A program made the translations under genes and the position numbers. From positions 62,001 to 126,000 of the forward strand of contig JWTM01000418.1 of the NCBI GenBank assembly GCA_001749745.1: a stretch of DNA of 64,000 nt. The letters are read 5' to 3'. The notes under the pieces were generated by a model. That model saw only the letters and a list, made by a program, of their open reading frames with translations. It was not told where the DNA came from and ran no database searches. Position 1 is the stretch's first letter. Every line of letters starts with the position of its first letter. Positions 1-9,475 of this stretch are shown one piece after another. The stretch is from Candidatus Marispirochaeta associata (GTDB lineage: Bacteria; Spirochaetota; Spirochaetia; JC444; Marispirochaetaceae).

Positions 1-650
1 GAGAGCAGCGCGTCGCCTATCTGTATCCCAGGGATCGGACTGGTCTTCACCACATCGAAGAGGATGTTTTTGTTGGAGAGCATCACCCCCTTGGAGTGAC
101 CGGTCGTACCGGAGGTGTAGATGATGACCGCCAGGTCCTCGTACCCTCCGGGATGCTTATAACTCCCCTCGGGAAGATTCGGGCGGGGAGCCTCCTGCAA
201 AGCAGCCTCGGCCGCTGAGGAGCTGACATCGCTCATAAGGCTCAGATTATCGAGCAGATAGACCTTAACCTTGGAGTCGGTAATTCCCGATTCGATTAAT
301 TTGGGAAGCATGCGGCGGGAGACGAAAATCCCGTCGATCTCGGCATGCCCGAGGATGGTGCCGATATCCTCGGGAATAAAATCGGGCAGTACCGGAACGA
401 CTACCCCGCCGGCCCGGTTGATCGCCATGTAGGCGATTCCCCAGTGGGGCATGTTCTGAGAGAGAATCGCGATCCGGCCGCCGTCGCAGAGGCCGTCGGC
501 GCGCAGTTTGGCAGCCAGACGGTCGATCTGCTCCGCCGCAGAGCCGTAGGAGTAAGACTCTTCATCGTAGTAGCCCAAGGCAGGCACTCCGGGATGGCGC
601 TCGGCTCCGCGAAAAAGGATATCGTTCAGCATGGTCAGGTTGTCAATCAT
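1..650 (-). CDS. AMP-dependent acyl-CoA synthetase/ligase, 3'-truncated by window edge
   Basis: About 216 N-terminal residues of an ANL-superfamily enzyme, which activates a carboxylic acid as acyl-AMP and usually transfers it to CoA. The P-loop-like signature YTSGTTGHSKGVMLS is read from the complement of roughly 80-125. The N-terminus (MIDNLTMLNDILFRGAERHP) resembles long-chain acyl-CoA synthetases. ATG at 648-650 has AAGGA upstream. It overlaps the stop of the MBL-fold gene by 4 nt (ATGA), so it is the third gene of the ArsC-like/MBL/ligase operon. The C-terminal domain lies outside the window, so the substrate cannot be judged. Confidence 0.9.
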   Translation of the reverse strand, partial: MIDNLTMLNDILFRGAERHPGVPALGYYDEESYSYGSAAEQIDRLAAKLRADGLCDGGRIAILSQNMPHWGIAYMAINRAGGVVVPVLPDFIPEDIGTILGHAEIDGIFVSRRMLPKLIESGITDSKVKVYLLDNLSLMSDVSSSAAEAALQEAPRPNLPEGSYKHPGGYEDLAVIIYTSGTTGHSKGVMLSNKNILFDVVKTSPIPGIQIGDALL

Positions 651-1447
651 AAAGTGTCCTTATTGCGTAGAGTACCACAGATTAGTTCTCCCCGGGCGGC
701 TATTTTATAGGGGAGCCCATTAATTTTAGCCGCCTGCAGGGTTTCTGCGACCTTATGAGGATCGTTATTGTTTTCCGATAGGTGACAGAGATAGCTCTGT
801 TCCGGCTCGCCGGCCTCGCTCAGGTAGGAAAGCAGTTCCGCCGCCTGAAGATTAGAGAGATGCCCCCGGGAGGAGGCGATCCGTGCCTGCAGGCAGGGCG
901 GATAGGGACCGGTCCGGAGCATCTCCTCGTCATAGTTCGACTCCAGGAAGAGGACTCTGCTCGCCGCCGCAAGTCCGGCCATCTCGTCCGAGACTTCGCC
1001 GGTATCGGTGATAATCGAGATTCGTTCTCCGGCCACAGTAAAACTATACCCCAGGGAGTTCTCCGCATCGTGGGAGGTTGCGAAGGGGCGGCACTCCATC
1101 CAAGAGAAGCGGTAGCTTTTACCCGGGGCGAGTTCATAGCGCTTATCTATGCGACCGACCGAGTCGGGAAGCTTGAGCCCCGCCGCGGTAAAGAGCGGAA
1201 TCTTCAGGCGCCGACAGAGGGGGCCGACGCCGCGCAGATGATCCCCGTGGGTGTGGGTCAGGAAGATACCGTCCAGTGATGCCGGATCGATTCCCGCCCG
1301 AGCGAGCCGGGCCAGGGTCTCCTTCAAGGTAAATCCGTTATCGATCATAATCGCCCGCCCGGCATAACGAATCACATAGGCGTTGGCTGAGGATCCGCTG
1401 CCGAGGAGGGCGTAATCGATTACGGAATCGATGTCAGCGCTCCTCAT
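647..1447 (-). CDS. MBL-fold metallo-hydrolase (WalJ/YycJ-like)
   Basis: A 266-aa metallo-beta-lactamase-fold protein. The metal motif HTHGDH is at about residues 65-70. Further conserved Asp/His residues (SHDAENSLGYSF, ITDTGEVSD, LESNYDEEML) and a late CHLSENNNDPHKV follow the YycJ/WalJ pattern, a family of putative DNA- or RNA-directed phosphoesterases. No signal peptide is seen, so it is cytosolic. The ATG overlaps the end of the ArsC-like gene by 14 nt, and the TGA overlaps the ligase ATG. The fold is certain; the WalJ-type role is inferred from motif spacing. Confidence 0.85.
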   Translation of the reverse strand: MRSADIDSVIDYALLGSGSSANAYVIRYAGRAIMIDNGFTLKETLARLARAGIDPASLDGIFLTHTHGDHLRGVGPLCRRLKIPLFTAAGLKLPDSVGRIDKRYELAPGKSYRFSWMECRPFATSHDAENSLGYSFTVAGERISIITDTGEVSDEMAGLAAASRVLFLESNYDEEMLRTGPYPPCLQARIASSRGHLSNLQAAELLSYLSEAGEPEQSYLCHLSENNNDPHKVAETLQAAKINGLPYKIAARGELICGTLRNKDTL

Positions 1448-1778
1448 CTATCCAGGACTGCCACACCTCGGGAGCATGGCCGACGGTTGCGAGTTTGCCG
1501 TTTCGCACGAGGGGGGTCTTTAATAGCAGAGGATTCTCGAGGATCTCCTCCGCCGGATCGAACTCCATGTATGCAAAGCCCTTGTCTTTATAGGCCTTAC
1601 TCTCGGGATCGATCAGATTCTCCTCGCCCACCGCTCTGGCGACGTTGGCGAGCTCTCCCGGGGAGATACCCTTCTCCTTCAGATCGACCTGGTGGGGTGT
1701 AATCCCCCGTTCCTTGAAGTAGCGAACGGCTTTCTGGGTGGTTTTGCATTTTTTCGTACCGAAAATCTGTATAGTCAT
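1434..1778 (-). CDS. ArsC/Spx/YffB-family thioredoxin-fold protein
   Basis: A 114-aa protein of the arsenate reductase/Spx family. It begins MTIQIFGTKKCKTTQKA, with the single family cysteine at residue 11 in a C-K-T-T context, and has TPLVRNGK before the final helix, where ArsC uses its Arg. A single N-terminal Cys with no CxxC is closer to YffB/ArsC than to classical Spx. ATG at 1776-1778 is chosen because GAGGGG lies 8 nt upstream; an upstream in-frame ATG would run into the promoter. First gene of a three-gene operon. Arsenate reduction is not demonstrated. Confidence 0.8.
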   Translation of the reverse strand: MTIQIFGTKKCKTTQKAVRYFKERGITPHQVDLKEKGISPGELANVARAVGEENLIDPESKAYKDKGFAYMEFDPAEEILENPLLLKTPLVRNGKLATVGHAPEVWQSWIDEER

Positions 1779-1806
1779 TCCAAAGCCCCTCGGATTGAGC
1801 TGTACG

Positions 1807-1835
1807 AGGATACCAGTAAGGCGTTGAGAACTCAA
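1807..1835 (-). promoter_or_regulatory. Sigma-70-like promoter for the ArsC-like/MBL/ligase operon
   Basis: On the minus strand, -35 TTGAGT (1830-1835), a 17-bp spacer and -10 TATCCT (1807-1812) sit about 30 nt upstream of the ArsC-like start. The -35 box lies inside the perfect 12-bp palindrome TTGAGAACTCAA (1824-1835). Confidence 0.5.
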
Positions 1836-1845
1836 GTCCCCGCCC

Positions 1846-1875
1846 TTGAAAGAGCGGTGAAAGGCGTGGTATCAC
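1846..1875 (+). promoter_or_regulatory. Possible sigma-70 promoter for asnS
   Basis: TTGAAA (1846-1851), an 18-bp spacer and TATCAC (1870-1875) precede asnS by about 30 nt. The match is modest; it is included because no gene lies upstream on this strand. Confidence 0.35.
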
Positions 1876-1905
1876 TTTACACACTCTCAATTTCCAGGAG
1901 GCCCC

Positions 1906-3303
1906 ATGTCTACCATTAAAGAACTCCTTGCAACAGTTGCTCAGGAACAGGAGATCAGCGTCGACGGCTGGGTGCGGACCCGCCGGGATTCCAAGAACCT
2001 GATCTTTCTCGCCTTGAGCGACGGATCCTGCTTTGCAACCATACAGGCCATTCTGGATACTGAGCATCACGACTTTGACCAACAGACTCTCTCCCGGATC
2101 AATACCGGCGCCGGGGTGAAGATCAGCGGGAAGCTGGTGCCCTCCCCGGGTAAGGGGCAAGCGGTGGAGATTCAGGCCGAATCCCTGCATCTTTACGGCG
2201 AGGCCGATCCGGCAACCTACCCTATGCAGAAGAAGCGTCACTCCTTCGAATTCTTGAGAGAGATTGCCCACCTGCGTCCCCGGACCAACACCTTCGGGGC
2301 TGTCGCCCGGGTACGGAACACCATGAGCTTCGCTATTCACCGCTTCTTTCAGGAGAAGGGTTTCTTCTATATCCATACCCCCATAATCACCGCCGCCGAC
2401 GCCGAAGGAGCGGGCGAGATGTTCCGGGTCACCACTATCGATCCGGAGAATCCTCCCAAAAACGAGGGCGCGGTCGACTACTCCAGGGACTTCTTCGGAA
2501 AACCCACCTATCTGGCGGTCAGCGGACAGCTCGAAGCGGAGATCTACGCTCTGTCGATGGGAAGGGTCTACAGCTTCGGGCCGACCTTCCGGGCGGAGAA
2601 TTCCAACACCACCCGGCACCTGGCGGAGTTCTGGATGATCGAACCGGAGGTCGCCTTCTGCGATATCCACGGCAACATGGACCTGGCCGAGGAATTCTTG
2701 AAATATATCCTCTCCACGGTGCTCGAGGAGTGCGCCGAGGATATGGCCTTCTTCAATCAGTGGATCGAAAAAGGGATCATCGATACCCTGAAAGAGGTGA
2801 TCGAGAAGAAGTTCGCCCGGGTGACCTACTCCGAGGCGATGGCCGAGCTCGAAAAGGCTCAGGAGTCCGGGGCGGCCAGGTTCGAGTTTCCCGTTAAATG
2901 GGGAGCCGACCTGCAGTCGGAGCATGAGAAGTACTTAACGGAAACGATCTACCGGGGCCCGGTCATCGTTACCGACTACCCGAAAGAGATCAAGGCCTTC
3001 TACATGAAGCAGAACGAGGACGGGAAGACAGTGCGGGCCATGGACGTATTAGTCCCGCGCTTAGGGGAGATCATCGGCGGGTCCGAGCGCGAGGCCGACC
3101 TGAAGCTTCTCGAGAGCCGCATGGAGGAGATGGGCTTGAACAAGGAGGACTACTGGTGGTACCTGGATCTGCGCCGCTACGGCAGCGTTCCCCACGCCGG
3201 ATTCGGCCTCGGCTTCGAGCGGCTCATTCAGTACGTTACCGGGATGCAGAACATTCGGGACGTTATCCCCTTCCCGCGGACGGTGCACACCGCCGAGTTC
3301 TAG
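1906..3303 (+). CDS. asnS: Asparagine--tRNA ligase
   Basis: A 465-aa class IIb aminoacyl-tRNA synthetase that charges tRNA-Asn. An N-terminal OB-fold anticodon-binding domain (about residues 15-100, [23 protein letters not shown]) precedes the catalytic core. Class II motif 2 is [21 protein letters not shown] and motif 3 is [27 protein letters not shown]. The NTTRHLAEF sequence is typical of AsnRS rather than AspRS. The length is normal. ATG follows CAGGAGGCCCC. Its stop shares the tetranucleotide CTAG with the convergent MFS gene, leaving no room for a terminator. Confidence 0.97.
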   Translation: MSTIKELLATVAQEQEISVDGWVRTRRDSKNLIFLALSDGSCFATIQAILDTEHHDFDQQTLSRINTGAGVKISGKLVPSPGKGQAVEIQAESLHLYGEADPATYPMQKKRHSFEFLREIAHLRPRTNTFGAVARVRNTMSFAIHRFFQEKGFFYIHTPIITAADAEGAGEMFRVTTIDPENPPKNEGAVDYSRDFFGKPTYLAVSGQLEAEIYALSMGRVYSFGPTFRAENSNTTRHLAEFWMIEPEVAFCDIHGNMDLAEEFLKYILSTVLEECAEDMAFFNQWIEKGIIDTLKEVIEKKFARVTYSEAMAELEKAQESGAARFEFPVKWGADLQSEHEKYLTETIYRGPVIVTDYPKEIKAFYMKQNEDGKTVRAMDVLVPRLGEIIGGSEREADLKLLESRMEEMGLNKEDYWWYLDLRRYGSVPHAGFGLGFERLIQYVTGMQNIRDVIPFPRTVHTAEF

Positions 3304-4490
3304 GCTGCCTTTTTTTCGGGACGCAGCAACGGCAGAAGCAGCGGGATGAGAATAAGGGTGTAGATTCCGCCGGTGGCCAAAAAGGCCCCGGAGAATCCGA
3401 GCCGGTCTATCCCGAACCCCAGCACCGGGGTGATCAGTCCGCCGCCGATCATCCCGGCGGCGTAGTATATCCCTAACACCGTCGAACGCCTCGCCGCAGA
3501 GACCGATTCAAGGATAAAGGCCTCGGAAACGGGCATACGCACAAAAAGCACCATCCCCAGAAAGAGCATCAAGACTAAACTCACCGCACCCAAGGGTAGA
3601 ATCGGCAGGAGCATCAGCACCGGAATCAGAAGCAGGCTCACTACCGCCAGGACAGGGATCCGTCCCCATCGATCGGAGAGATAGCCCCCCAGCGGGGCGG
3701 ACCAGAAGCCGACGGAGTAGACAAAGGAGAGTCCCGCTGCGGCAAGCTCCTCTCCGGCGCCGAACTGGTCTACCAGGAGGAGGGGGACAAAGGTAATGGT
3801 GCCGTGTACGAAGGCCGTGGTTAGACTGGTAAGCAGGAGGAAGGCCGTTAGCCGGCTGAGGGCCATCGGGCTCTCAGCTCCCTCTTCCCGAACCGAGGAG
3901 AGCTCAGCTCTCGCTCTGCGGCGATCGATCCCCCCGAGGATCAGGTAGAAGACGACCCCGTAGATCAGCACCGGAATCGAGCTCACCAGGAAGGCTCCGC
4001 GCCAGCCGATATAGCTTGCCAGGCCGACGCCGATCAGGGGCGCCAGGAAGTGGCTGGAACTCCCGCCGATGACGTGGAAACCGAGGGCCCTCCCGCGCCG
4101 CTTCGGACCGACCGCGCCGCTGATCGCGGGCGGCGCCGCCGGATGATAACCTCCTCCGGCGAGCCCCATCAGGATCAGACCGGCCACCAGGAGTATCATT
4201 CCCTGAGAGAGACCGACTAGCGCCCCGGCGAAGGCGACCCCCGCGACTCCTACGCTCAGCATCAGGCGGGGACCGGCCTTATCCGCCAACCAACCGGCTG
4301 GAAGCTGTCCCAGACCGTAGAAGAAGGTAAAGGCGGCCGGAATCATTCCTGCGGCGGCGTAATTGAGGGAAAAGCTGTCCCGAATGAAGGGCAACAGGGG
4401 TACCACGAGGGCGGTGAGTACATGGTGGGAGAAGTGAGCCAAAATGAAGAGTACGATAAACCCTGTGGTCCGCCATTGCTGGGTAGCCAT
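3300..4490 (-). CDS. MFS transporter, fosmidomycin-resistance (Fsr)-like
   Basis: A 396-aa major facilitator protein with about 12 hydrophobic segments. Between TM2 and TM3 it carries the loop [18 protein letters not shown], a variant of the MFS A-motif. The N-terminus ([21 protein letters not shown]) and [24 protein letters not shown] are typical of the Fsr branch of drug and small-molecule exporters. ATG at 4488-4490 is chosen because GGAGG lies 7 nt upstream; a longer in-frame reading lacks an SD. It is monocistronic and convergent with asnS. The substrate is unknown. Confidence 0.8.
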   Translation of the reverse strand: MATQQWRTTGFIVLFILAHFSHHVLTALVVPLLPFIRDSFSLNYAAAGMIPAAFTFFYGLGQLPAGWLADKAGPRLMLSVGVAGVAFAGALVGLSQGMILLVAGLILMGLAGGGYHPAAPPAISGAVGPKRRGRALGFHVIGGSSSHFLAPLIGVGLASYIGWRGAFLVSSIPVLIYGVVFYLILGGIDRRRARAELSSVREEGAESPMALSRLTAFLLLTSLTTAFVHGTITFVPLLLVDQFGAGEELAAAGLSFVYSVGFWSAPLGGYLSDRWGRIPVLAVVSLLLIPVLMLLPILPLGAVSLVLMLFLGMVLFVRMPVSEAFILESVSAARRSTVLGIYYAAGMIGGGLITPVLGFGIDRLGFSGAFLATGGIYTLILIPLLLPLLRPEKKAA

Positions 4491-4652
4491 AGTCGAGCCT
4501 CCGCGAGCTTCGAGCATACCCCAGGCGGGGTGGCGCGACAAGAGTACGCCGGGACTATACGCGACCATTATTATCAGGTATTATGAGGCACGTGGAACTC
4601 GCCTCACTTTTCATAAGCGAGAGAAAGCATTACATTAATGGGGATGCATCAA

Positions 4653-5822
4653 ATGGAACGGGTATATCTCGATAACAACGCAACAACCATCGTGGATCCG
4701 ATGGTCAAACAGGCTATGGATCCCTTTCACCTTCAACAGTACGGGAATCCAAACTCACTGCACAGCTTTGGAACGGAGACCCATCCGGAGATGAGCATCG
4801 CCCTCGACCGACTCTATGCAGGTATAGGCGCTCGGGATGATGACGACATCCTGGTAGTCGGCTGCGCCACCGAGGGTAATAACGCGGTGCTGAAGAGCGT
4901 CTGGGCCCAGCGTATGCGGGAAGGAAAACCCTTTCGTCTGGCGGTCAGCCAGATCGAACATCCCAGCATTGCTCACACCGCCGACTGGCTCGAGAAGATG
5001 GGCGCCGAGGTGATTCGCCTGCCGGTGAACCCCCAGGGCATCGTCGATGCGGAGATCCTGAAACGGGAGATTAAACCTGATTCAGTCGATCTGGTCAGCA
5101 TTATGTGGGCTAACAATGAAACCGGCTTGATCAATCCGATAGCCGAACTCTGCGAAGCCGCCCACGATGCAGGCGCTCTCTTTCATACCGATGCGGTCCA
5201 GGCAATCGGCAAGGTCCCGGTTAACGTGGCTCAGGTGGGTGCCGATTACCTCACCTTCAGCGCCCACAAGTTTCACGGTCCGAAGGGCGTAGGCGGCCTC
5301 TTCATCAAGCACGGCGCCCCCTTCGAAGCCCTGCTTCACGGCGGCGAGCAGATGGGGGGCAAACGGGCCGGAACGGTCGACGTCGCCTCCATGGTCGGGA
5401 TGGGCCTGGCTATGGAGCTGGCCAATGAATATCTCGGCTACGAAGCGAGCACGGTCCGCGTGCTGCGGGATAAACTCGAGGACGCCCTCTCCGAGCTTCC
5501 CGATACCGTCATCCTCGGCCGCCGAGAGCTCCGCACGCCGAATACCATCCTCGTCAGCTTCCGCGGAATCGAAGGAGAGGCCTTCCTTTGGGACCTGAAC
5601 GCCAAGGGAATCGCCGCCAGCACCGGTTCCGCCTGCTCCTCTGAGGATCTCGAAGCCGACGCCACGCTGAAAGCGATGAATCTGGGCGCAGAACTCGCCC
5701 ACACGGCGGTACGTTTCTCGCTCAGCCGCTTTACCACCGAGAAAGAGATCGACTACACCATCGAGGCTGTCCGGGCGACGGTAACGCGACTGCGGGCAAT
5801 CTCCAGCACCTACACTAATTAA
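4653..5822 (+). CDS. nifS: Cysteine desulfurase (NifS/IscS family)
   Basis: A 389-aa PLP enzyme that moves sulfur from cysteine to a persulfide for Fe-S assembly. It starts MERVYLDNNATT, has the PLP-lysine motif FSAHKFHGPKGVG and the flexible catalytic loop TGSACSS with its Cys. The paired NifU downstream makes it a dedicated NIF-type sulfur donor; no other nif genes are visible. ATG at 4653 has GGGGA 8 nt upstream and matches the family start; an ATG at 4638 adds five residues. The 15-nt gap to nifU indicates one operon. Confidence 0.93.
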   Translation: MERVYLDNNATTIVDPMVKQAMDPFHLQQYGNPNSLHSFGTETHPEMSIALDRLYAGIGARDDDDILVVGCATEGNNAVLKSVWAQRMREGKPFRLAVSQIEHPSIAHTADWLEKMGAEVIRLPVNPQGIVDAEILKREIKPDSVDLVSIMWANNETGLINPIAELCEAAHDAGALFHTDAVQAIGKVPVNVAQVGADYLTFSAHKFHGPKGVGGLFIKHGAPFEALLHGGEQMGGKRAGTVDVASMVGMGLAMELANEYLGYEASTVRVLRDKLEDALSELPDTVILGRRELRTPNTILVSFRGIEGEAFLWDLNAKGIAASTGSACSSEDLEADATLKAMNLGAELAHTAVRFSLSRFTTEKEIDYTIEAVRATVTRLRAISSTYTN

Positions 5823-5837
5823 GATCGAGGCAAACGA

Positions 5838-6800
5838 ATGGCAAAGGCAGATTTAATAGGCGGGACCCTCTGGGACCGCTATTCCAACAAACTCGCTGAC
5901 CGTATGAACAATCCGCGCTTTATGGGAGAGATCAGCCGGGAGGAGGCGGAGTCCCTCAATGCGGAGCTGATCGTCGCCGATCACGGCGCCGAGAGCTGCG
6001 GCGACGCGGTCCGCCTCTACTGGGCGGTGGAGAACGAGAGCGGTAAGATCGTCAAGGCCGCCTTTAAGAGCTTCGGCTGCGGCAGCGCTATCGCCTCGAG
6101 CGACATGATGGCCGAACTCTGCCTAGGCAAAACCGTGGACGAGGCGATTCAGATAACCAATCTGGACGTGGAGAAGGCCCTGCGGGATAATCCTGAGACC
6201 CCGGCGGTACCGCCCCAGAAGATGCACTGCTCGGTTATGGCCTACGACGTCATCAAAGCCGCCGCCGCCCTCTATAAGGGAGTGGATTTAAGCTCCCTTG
6301 AGGAGGAGGAGATCGTCTGCGAATGCGCCCGGGTCAGCCTGGGGACGATTCAGGAGGTAATCCGGATCAACGACCTGAAGACGGTGGAAGAGATCACCTC
6401 CTACACCAAGGCCGGCGCCTTCTGTAAATCCTGCATCCGTCCCGGCGGACACGAGAGCCGGAAACACTACCTGGTAGATATCCTCAAAGAGACCAGAGCG
6501 GCCATGGATGCCGAAGCCCTGCAGCAGCGGGAGATTCCCTTCGCAGAGCTCAGCCCCTTTAAACAGGCCAAGGCGGTGGAAACCCTCTTCGACGCCAGGA
6601 TCCGTCCGGCTCTAATCCAGGACGGGGGAAACGTAGAGATCATCGACCTCTCCGCAAACGAGACGGGACCGCTGATCCAGATTCGCTACGAAGGCGCCTG
6701 CTTAAGCTGTCCCAGCTCCGGCGTAGGCACCCTCGATTTCATCGGTACGATTCTGAAACAGGAGCTGGACGAGAACTTTCAGGTGGAGATCGTCGGTTAG
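5838..6800 (+). CDS. nifU: NifU, three-domain Fe-S scaffold
   Basis: A 320-aa full-length NifU. The N-terminal IscU-like scaffold has its three ligand cysteines in ESCGDAVRLYW, SFGCGSAIAS and MHCSVMA. The central BFD-like [2Fe-2S] domain has CECARVS and FCKSCIRPGG. The C-terminal Nfu domain has CLSCPSSGVGTL (CxxC) at about residues 280-300. It accepts sulfur from the upstream NifS and passes clusters to apo-proteins. All cysteines needed are present. Full NifU without nitrogenase genes nearby fits its use as the general Fe-S system in anaerobes. Its TAG overlaps the convergent UPF0178 TAA in TTAG. Confidence 0.95.
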   Translation: MAKADLIGGTLWDRYSNKLADRMNNPRFMGEISREEAESLNAELIVADHGAESCGDAVRLYWAVENESGKIVKAAFKSFGCGSAIASSDMMAELCLGKTVDEAIQITNLDVEKALRDNPETPAVPPQKMHCSVMAYDVIKAAAALYKGVDLSSLEEEEIVCECARVSLGTIQEVIRINDLKTVEEITSYTKAGAFCKSCIRPGGHESRKHYLVDILKETRAAMDAEALQQREIPFAELSPFKQAKAVETLFDARIRPALIQDGGNVEIIDLSANETGPLIQIRYEGACLSCPSSGVGTLDFIGTILKQELDENFQVEIVG

Positions 6801-7252
6801 ATCAGGAGCCTTCGCAGTTCCCGGTCGAAACGGTCGGCAAAGCGTTTCAGCTCTCCGGCCCCGTAGCTGCGGCCTCTGCTGCCGGCCAGACCGGCCTCCT
6901 TTAACTGCAGATTCCACTCCCGCTGGGAGAGTCGTTCTGCGATGCTGTCCCTGTCAAAACGGTCTCCCCGATCGTTGATGACCGCCGCCTCGAGCTCCAA
7001 GAGCCGGGCGGCCAGGGGTATATCCCGGGTAATTACCAGATCGCCGGGAAGCACCCGAGCCGCGATCTCCTCATCGGCGGTCTTCTCATCCGAACAGACG
7101 AGCATCTCAAGCGTATTGCAGCCCGGGGGCGTCTCGAAGGGGACCGGCCGGTTGGCCACGAAGAAGGCATCGATCCCCTCGCGGCAGGCGGCCCGGGCGA
7201 CGGTATCCCGCACCTTGCGGGGCAGGGAATCGGCATCGAGCCAGATAATCAC
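6797..7252 (-). CDS. UPF0178 (YaiI/YqxD) family protein
   Basis: A 151-aa protein of the DUF188/UPF0178 family, PIN-like NYN-related proteins of unproven function. Key features are IIWLDADSLPRKVRD at the start, the acidic cluster VCSDEKTADEEI, and DLVITRDIPLAARLLE followed by VINDRGDRF. GTG at 7250-7252 is chosen: GGAG lies 7 nt upstream, it begins 4 nt after the manA stop, and the resulting length matches the family. A longer reading would overlap manA by 86 nt with no SD. It is probably the last gene of the regulator-manA operon. Confidence 0.85.
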   Translation of the reverse strand: MIIWLDADSLPRKVRDTVARAACREGIDAFFVANRPVPFETPPGCNTLEMLVCSDEKTADEEIAARVLPGDLVITRDIPLAARLLELEAAVINDRGDRFDRDSIAERLSQREWNLQLKEAGLAGSRGRSYGAGELKRFADRFDRELRRLLI

Positions 7253-7256
7253 TCGA

Positions 7257-8405
7257 TCACTCCGGAACCGCAGCCCGATAGACGAGGCCCGAGCCGGCGA
7301 TTGTGTAGCCTCCGTGGTCGGCGGATACGAAGAAGGATTCACCCGGTTTGAATGAAAATCCGCCCTCCAGCGTCAGGCTTCCCTCGGTGCAGGCCAAGAT
7401 CTGGCAACGGCCGCCGGTATCGACGCTGTACTCCCCGCCGTCCAGTCTAATGGCGCTGAGTTCAAACTCCGGCGCCGGCGTATGGTAACGCTCCTCCCGG
7501 CCCTCAACCTCCGCGTGGAGAATCTCCGGCGGAGCTCCCTGAAAGCTCAGGGTGGCCATCAGCTCAGGTACATCCACATGCTTTACCGTAAGTCCGCCTC
7601 GAAGCACATTGTCGCTGTTGGCCATCAATTCGACGCCCAGGCCCTCGAGATAAGCATGCAGCTCGCCCGCATCGAGATAGAGCGCCTGACCCGGTTCGAG
7701 CCGGAGCAGATTCAGATAGAGGGGTGCGGCGACGCCGGTATCTCCGGGATGGAAGCGGTTCAACCTGCCTATCCAATCGTATATCGTCCCCTCTTTTTCC
7801 GCCGCGGCCGCAACGAGCTCTTCGATCAGCGCCGCGGGCTTCTCGTAGTGCATCAATGAGGCGAAGAACTCTTCCAAATCCTGCGCCTGTGCGGCCAAAG
7901 CGGCATAGAGGGGAGAACCCGCCTCTGCGGCGAGCTCTTGAATCTCCTCCCAGGGGCGAAAACCGCGGAGGGCCCAAAAGGGAGTCAGGGCGCAGAGGAT
8001 TTCCGGCTTGTGGTTGTCGTCCTTGTAGTTTCGTTCAGGCGCGGCGATACCCGGCCCGTTGCGGTTCTCCCGGGCAAAGCCCTCCTCGGCCTGCGCCTTG
8101 GTGGGGTGCGCCTGAATAGAGAGCGGCTCGCCGGCGGCGAGAAACTTGAACAGGAAGGGAAGCCCCCCGAAACGCTCGGCCGTTGCGGTTCCCAACAGGC
8201 GGGAGGGATCGTCGGCGATAAGGTCGATCAGGCTGCGTTCCATATCGCCGCCGTCGACCCGGGAAGGCGCTTTCGGATGGGCACCCATCCAGACCTCGGC
8301 AAATGGTTTTCCTTCGGGATTTTCGATACCCATCAAGTCCGGGATCAACTCTTTGGATCCCCATTGATAGTGCTGTATGCTGTTTATTAGTCGGTAGATG
8401 GCCAT
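7257..8405 (-). CDS. manA: Mannose-6-phosphate isomerase, class I
   Basis: A 382-aa cupin-fold zinc isomerase interconverting mannose-6-P and fructose-6-P. Zinc-binding motifs are SIQAHPTKAQAEEGFARE and NYKDDNHKPE (Gln/His, Glu and His ligands), and the substrate loop GELHAYLEGLGVELMANSDNVLRGGLTVKHVDVPEL is present. It lies 9 nt downstream of the LacI-type regulator and probably shares its transcript, linking mannose catabolism to the same control as galT-galK. The GH38 alpha-mannosidase at 33 kb could supply mannose. Confidence 0.95.
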   Translation of the reverse strand: MAIYRLINSIQHYQWGSKELIPDLMGIENPEGKPFAEVWMGAHPKAPSRVDGGDMERSLIDLIADDPSRLLGTATAERFGGLPFLFKFLAAGEPLSIQAHPTKAQAEEGFARENRNGPGIAAPERNYKDDNHKPEILCALTPFWALRGFRPWEEIQELAAEAGSPLYAALAAQAQDLEEFFASLMHYEKPAALIEELVAAAAEKEGTIYDWIGRLNRFHPGDTGVAAPLYLNLLRLEPGQALYLDAGELHAYLEGLGVELMANSDNVLRGGLTVKHVDVPELMATLSFQGAPPEILHAEVEGREERYHTPAPEFELSAIRLDGGEYSVDTGGRCQILACTEGSLTLEGGFSFKPGESFFVSADHGGYTIAGSGLVYRAAVPE

Positions 8406-8414
8406 GGAGCCATC

Positions 8415-9467
8415 TTACGAAGCCCCGGCCGACCGGTCAAGGAGAGCCCCGGGAACGAGGCTGGGCGCCACCATTCCCTCCGCTCGATGGCCGTCCGCAA
8501 TCGAGGCGATCAGCTCATCGGCGGCCAGTCCATAGAGCTGCTTGAGATTGAGATCCACCGTGGGCATGGTGAAATTAAAACCCAGGGCCACCGGCAGGTT
8601 GTCGTATCCGGCGACGATACACTCCTCCGGAAGACGCATGCCTTGACGAAAAAGCTCCCGAATCACTCCCAAAGCGGTCAGATCGTTGACCGCCGCAACC
8701 GCAGCGATCTCTCCACTCTGTAGCCGCGGAAGGGCCTCCCGGGCGGCCCGTATCCCCCCTTCAATGCCGATTTCGGTCTCGGCGACCTGGATCTCGCCCT
8801 CGAATCCCTCCCGGAATCCGGCAAGGCGACGGCGATGAGAACCGATTTCGGAGAGACGTCCGGTTACGTAGAGTATTTTCTCGATTCCGGCCCGGCGAAA
8901 GGCCTCCCCCAGAACCCGCCCGCCGGCGGCATTATCCGTAGAGCAGCGGGAGAACTCGTCGAGATCCTCCGTATGGTGGGCGCAGACATAGGGCACGCCG
9001 GCGGCGGCAACCGCCCGGGCGTAGGCCTCATCCTCCACGTTGAAGGCTAGTATTCCGTCGCACTCCCGGCCTAAGGGAGGGATCTCGGAGAGGGCGTCGA
9101 CGCTTCGCAGCTCCAGGCGATACTGCGTTCGCCCCACCCGTTCGATTACTGTCCGCAGGATATCGGCGTAGAGCCAGTTGAAGAAGCGGATATCCGGCCA
9201 CTGATACTCTCCCGCCCGGCGATACTCGAGGAAGAGAATGACCCCGGTTCCCCGCCGGCGCAGGGCGCTGGCATGCTTATCCGGACGATAATCGAGGTGG
9301 GCGGCTGCGATGAGCACCCGCTCTACCTTCTCGGGTTTAACCTGATCGGGGGTATTGAAGGCCCGGGAGACGGTCGCTTCGCTTACGCCGGCTTCGCGGG
9401 CCACATCGGCTCTGGTCGGACGGCCTTGACGATCCGCGGAAAAGGCCGTATGATCTTTATTGTACAC
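8415..9467 (-). CDS. LacI-family transcriptional regulator (probable gal/man repressor)
   Basis: A 350-aa LacI/GalR regulator. The N-terminal HTH TRADVAREAGVSEATVSRAFN is followed by hinge helix YRPDKHASALRRRGT and a periplasmic-binding-protein-like effector domain ending in VDLNLKQLYGLAADEL. The likely start is GTG at 9465-9467, the only candidate upstream of the HTH. It has no SD and lies inside the operator palindrome, about 2 nt below the predicted transcription start, so the mRNA would be essentially leaderless. It is divergent from galT-galK and upstream of manA. It likely represses both directions and itself; the inducer is unknown. Confidence 0.9.
   Translation of the reverse strand: MYNKDHTAFSADRQGRPTRADVAREAGVSEATVSRAFNTPDQVKPEKVERVLIAAAHLDYRPDKHASALRRRGTGVILFLEYRRAGEYQWPDIRFFNWLYADILRTVIERVGRTQYRLELRSVDALSEIPPLGRECDGILAFNVEDEAYARAVAAAGVPYVCAHHTEDLDEFSRCSTDNAAGGRVLGEAFRRAGIEKILYVTGRLSEIGSHRRRLAGFREGFEGEIQVAETEIGIEGGIRAAREALPRLQSGEIAAVAAVNDLTALGVIRELFRQGMRLPEECIVAGYDNLPVALGFNFTMPTVDLNLKQLYGLAADELIASIADGHRAEGMVAPSLVPGALLDRSAGAS
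9426..9454 (+). promoter_or_regulatory. Sigma-70 promoter for galT-galK
   Basis: TTGACG (9426-9431), a 17-bp spacer and TATGAT (9449-9454) lie inside the 5' end of the regulator gene. The predicted start of transcription (about 9461) falls within the operator palindrome. Confidence 0.65.
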
Positions 9468-9475
9468 GTGTACAA
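9460..9475. promoter_or_regulatory. LacI-type operator palindrome between divergent promoters
   Basis: TTGTACACGTGTACAA is a perfect 16-bp palindrome with the central CG usual for LacI/GalR operators. It covers the predicted transcription starts of both the galT promoter and the regulator promoter, so one bound repressor would block both. Confidence 0.75.

Noticed and set aside
1597-2925. Long open frame (442 codons) antisense to asnS
   Set aside because: Lies wholly opposite a textbook asnS and the ArsC-like gene; composition fits a high-GC shadow frame with no recognisable motif.
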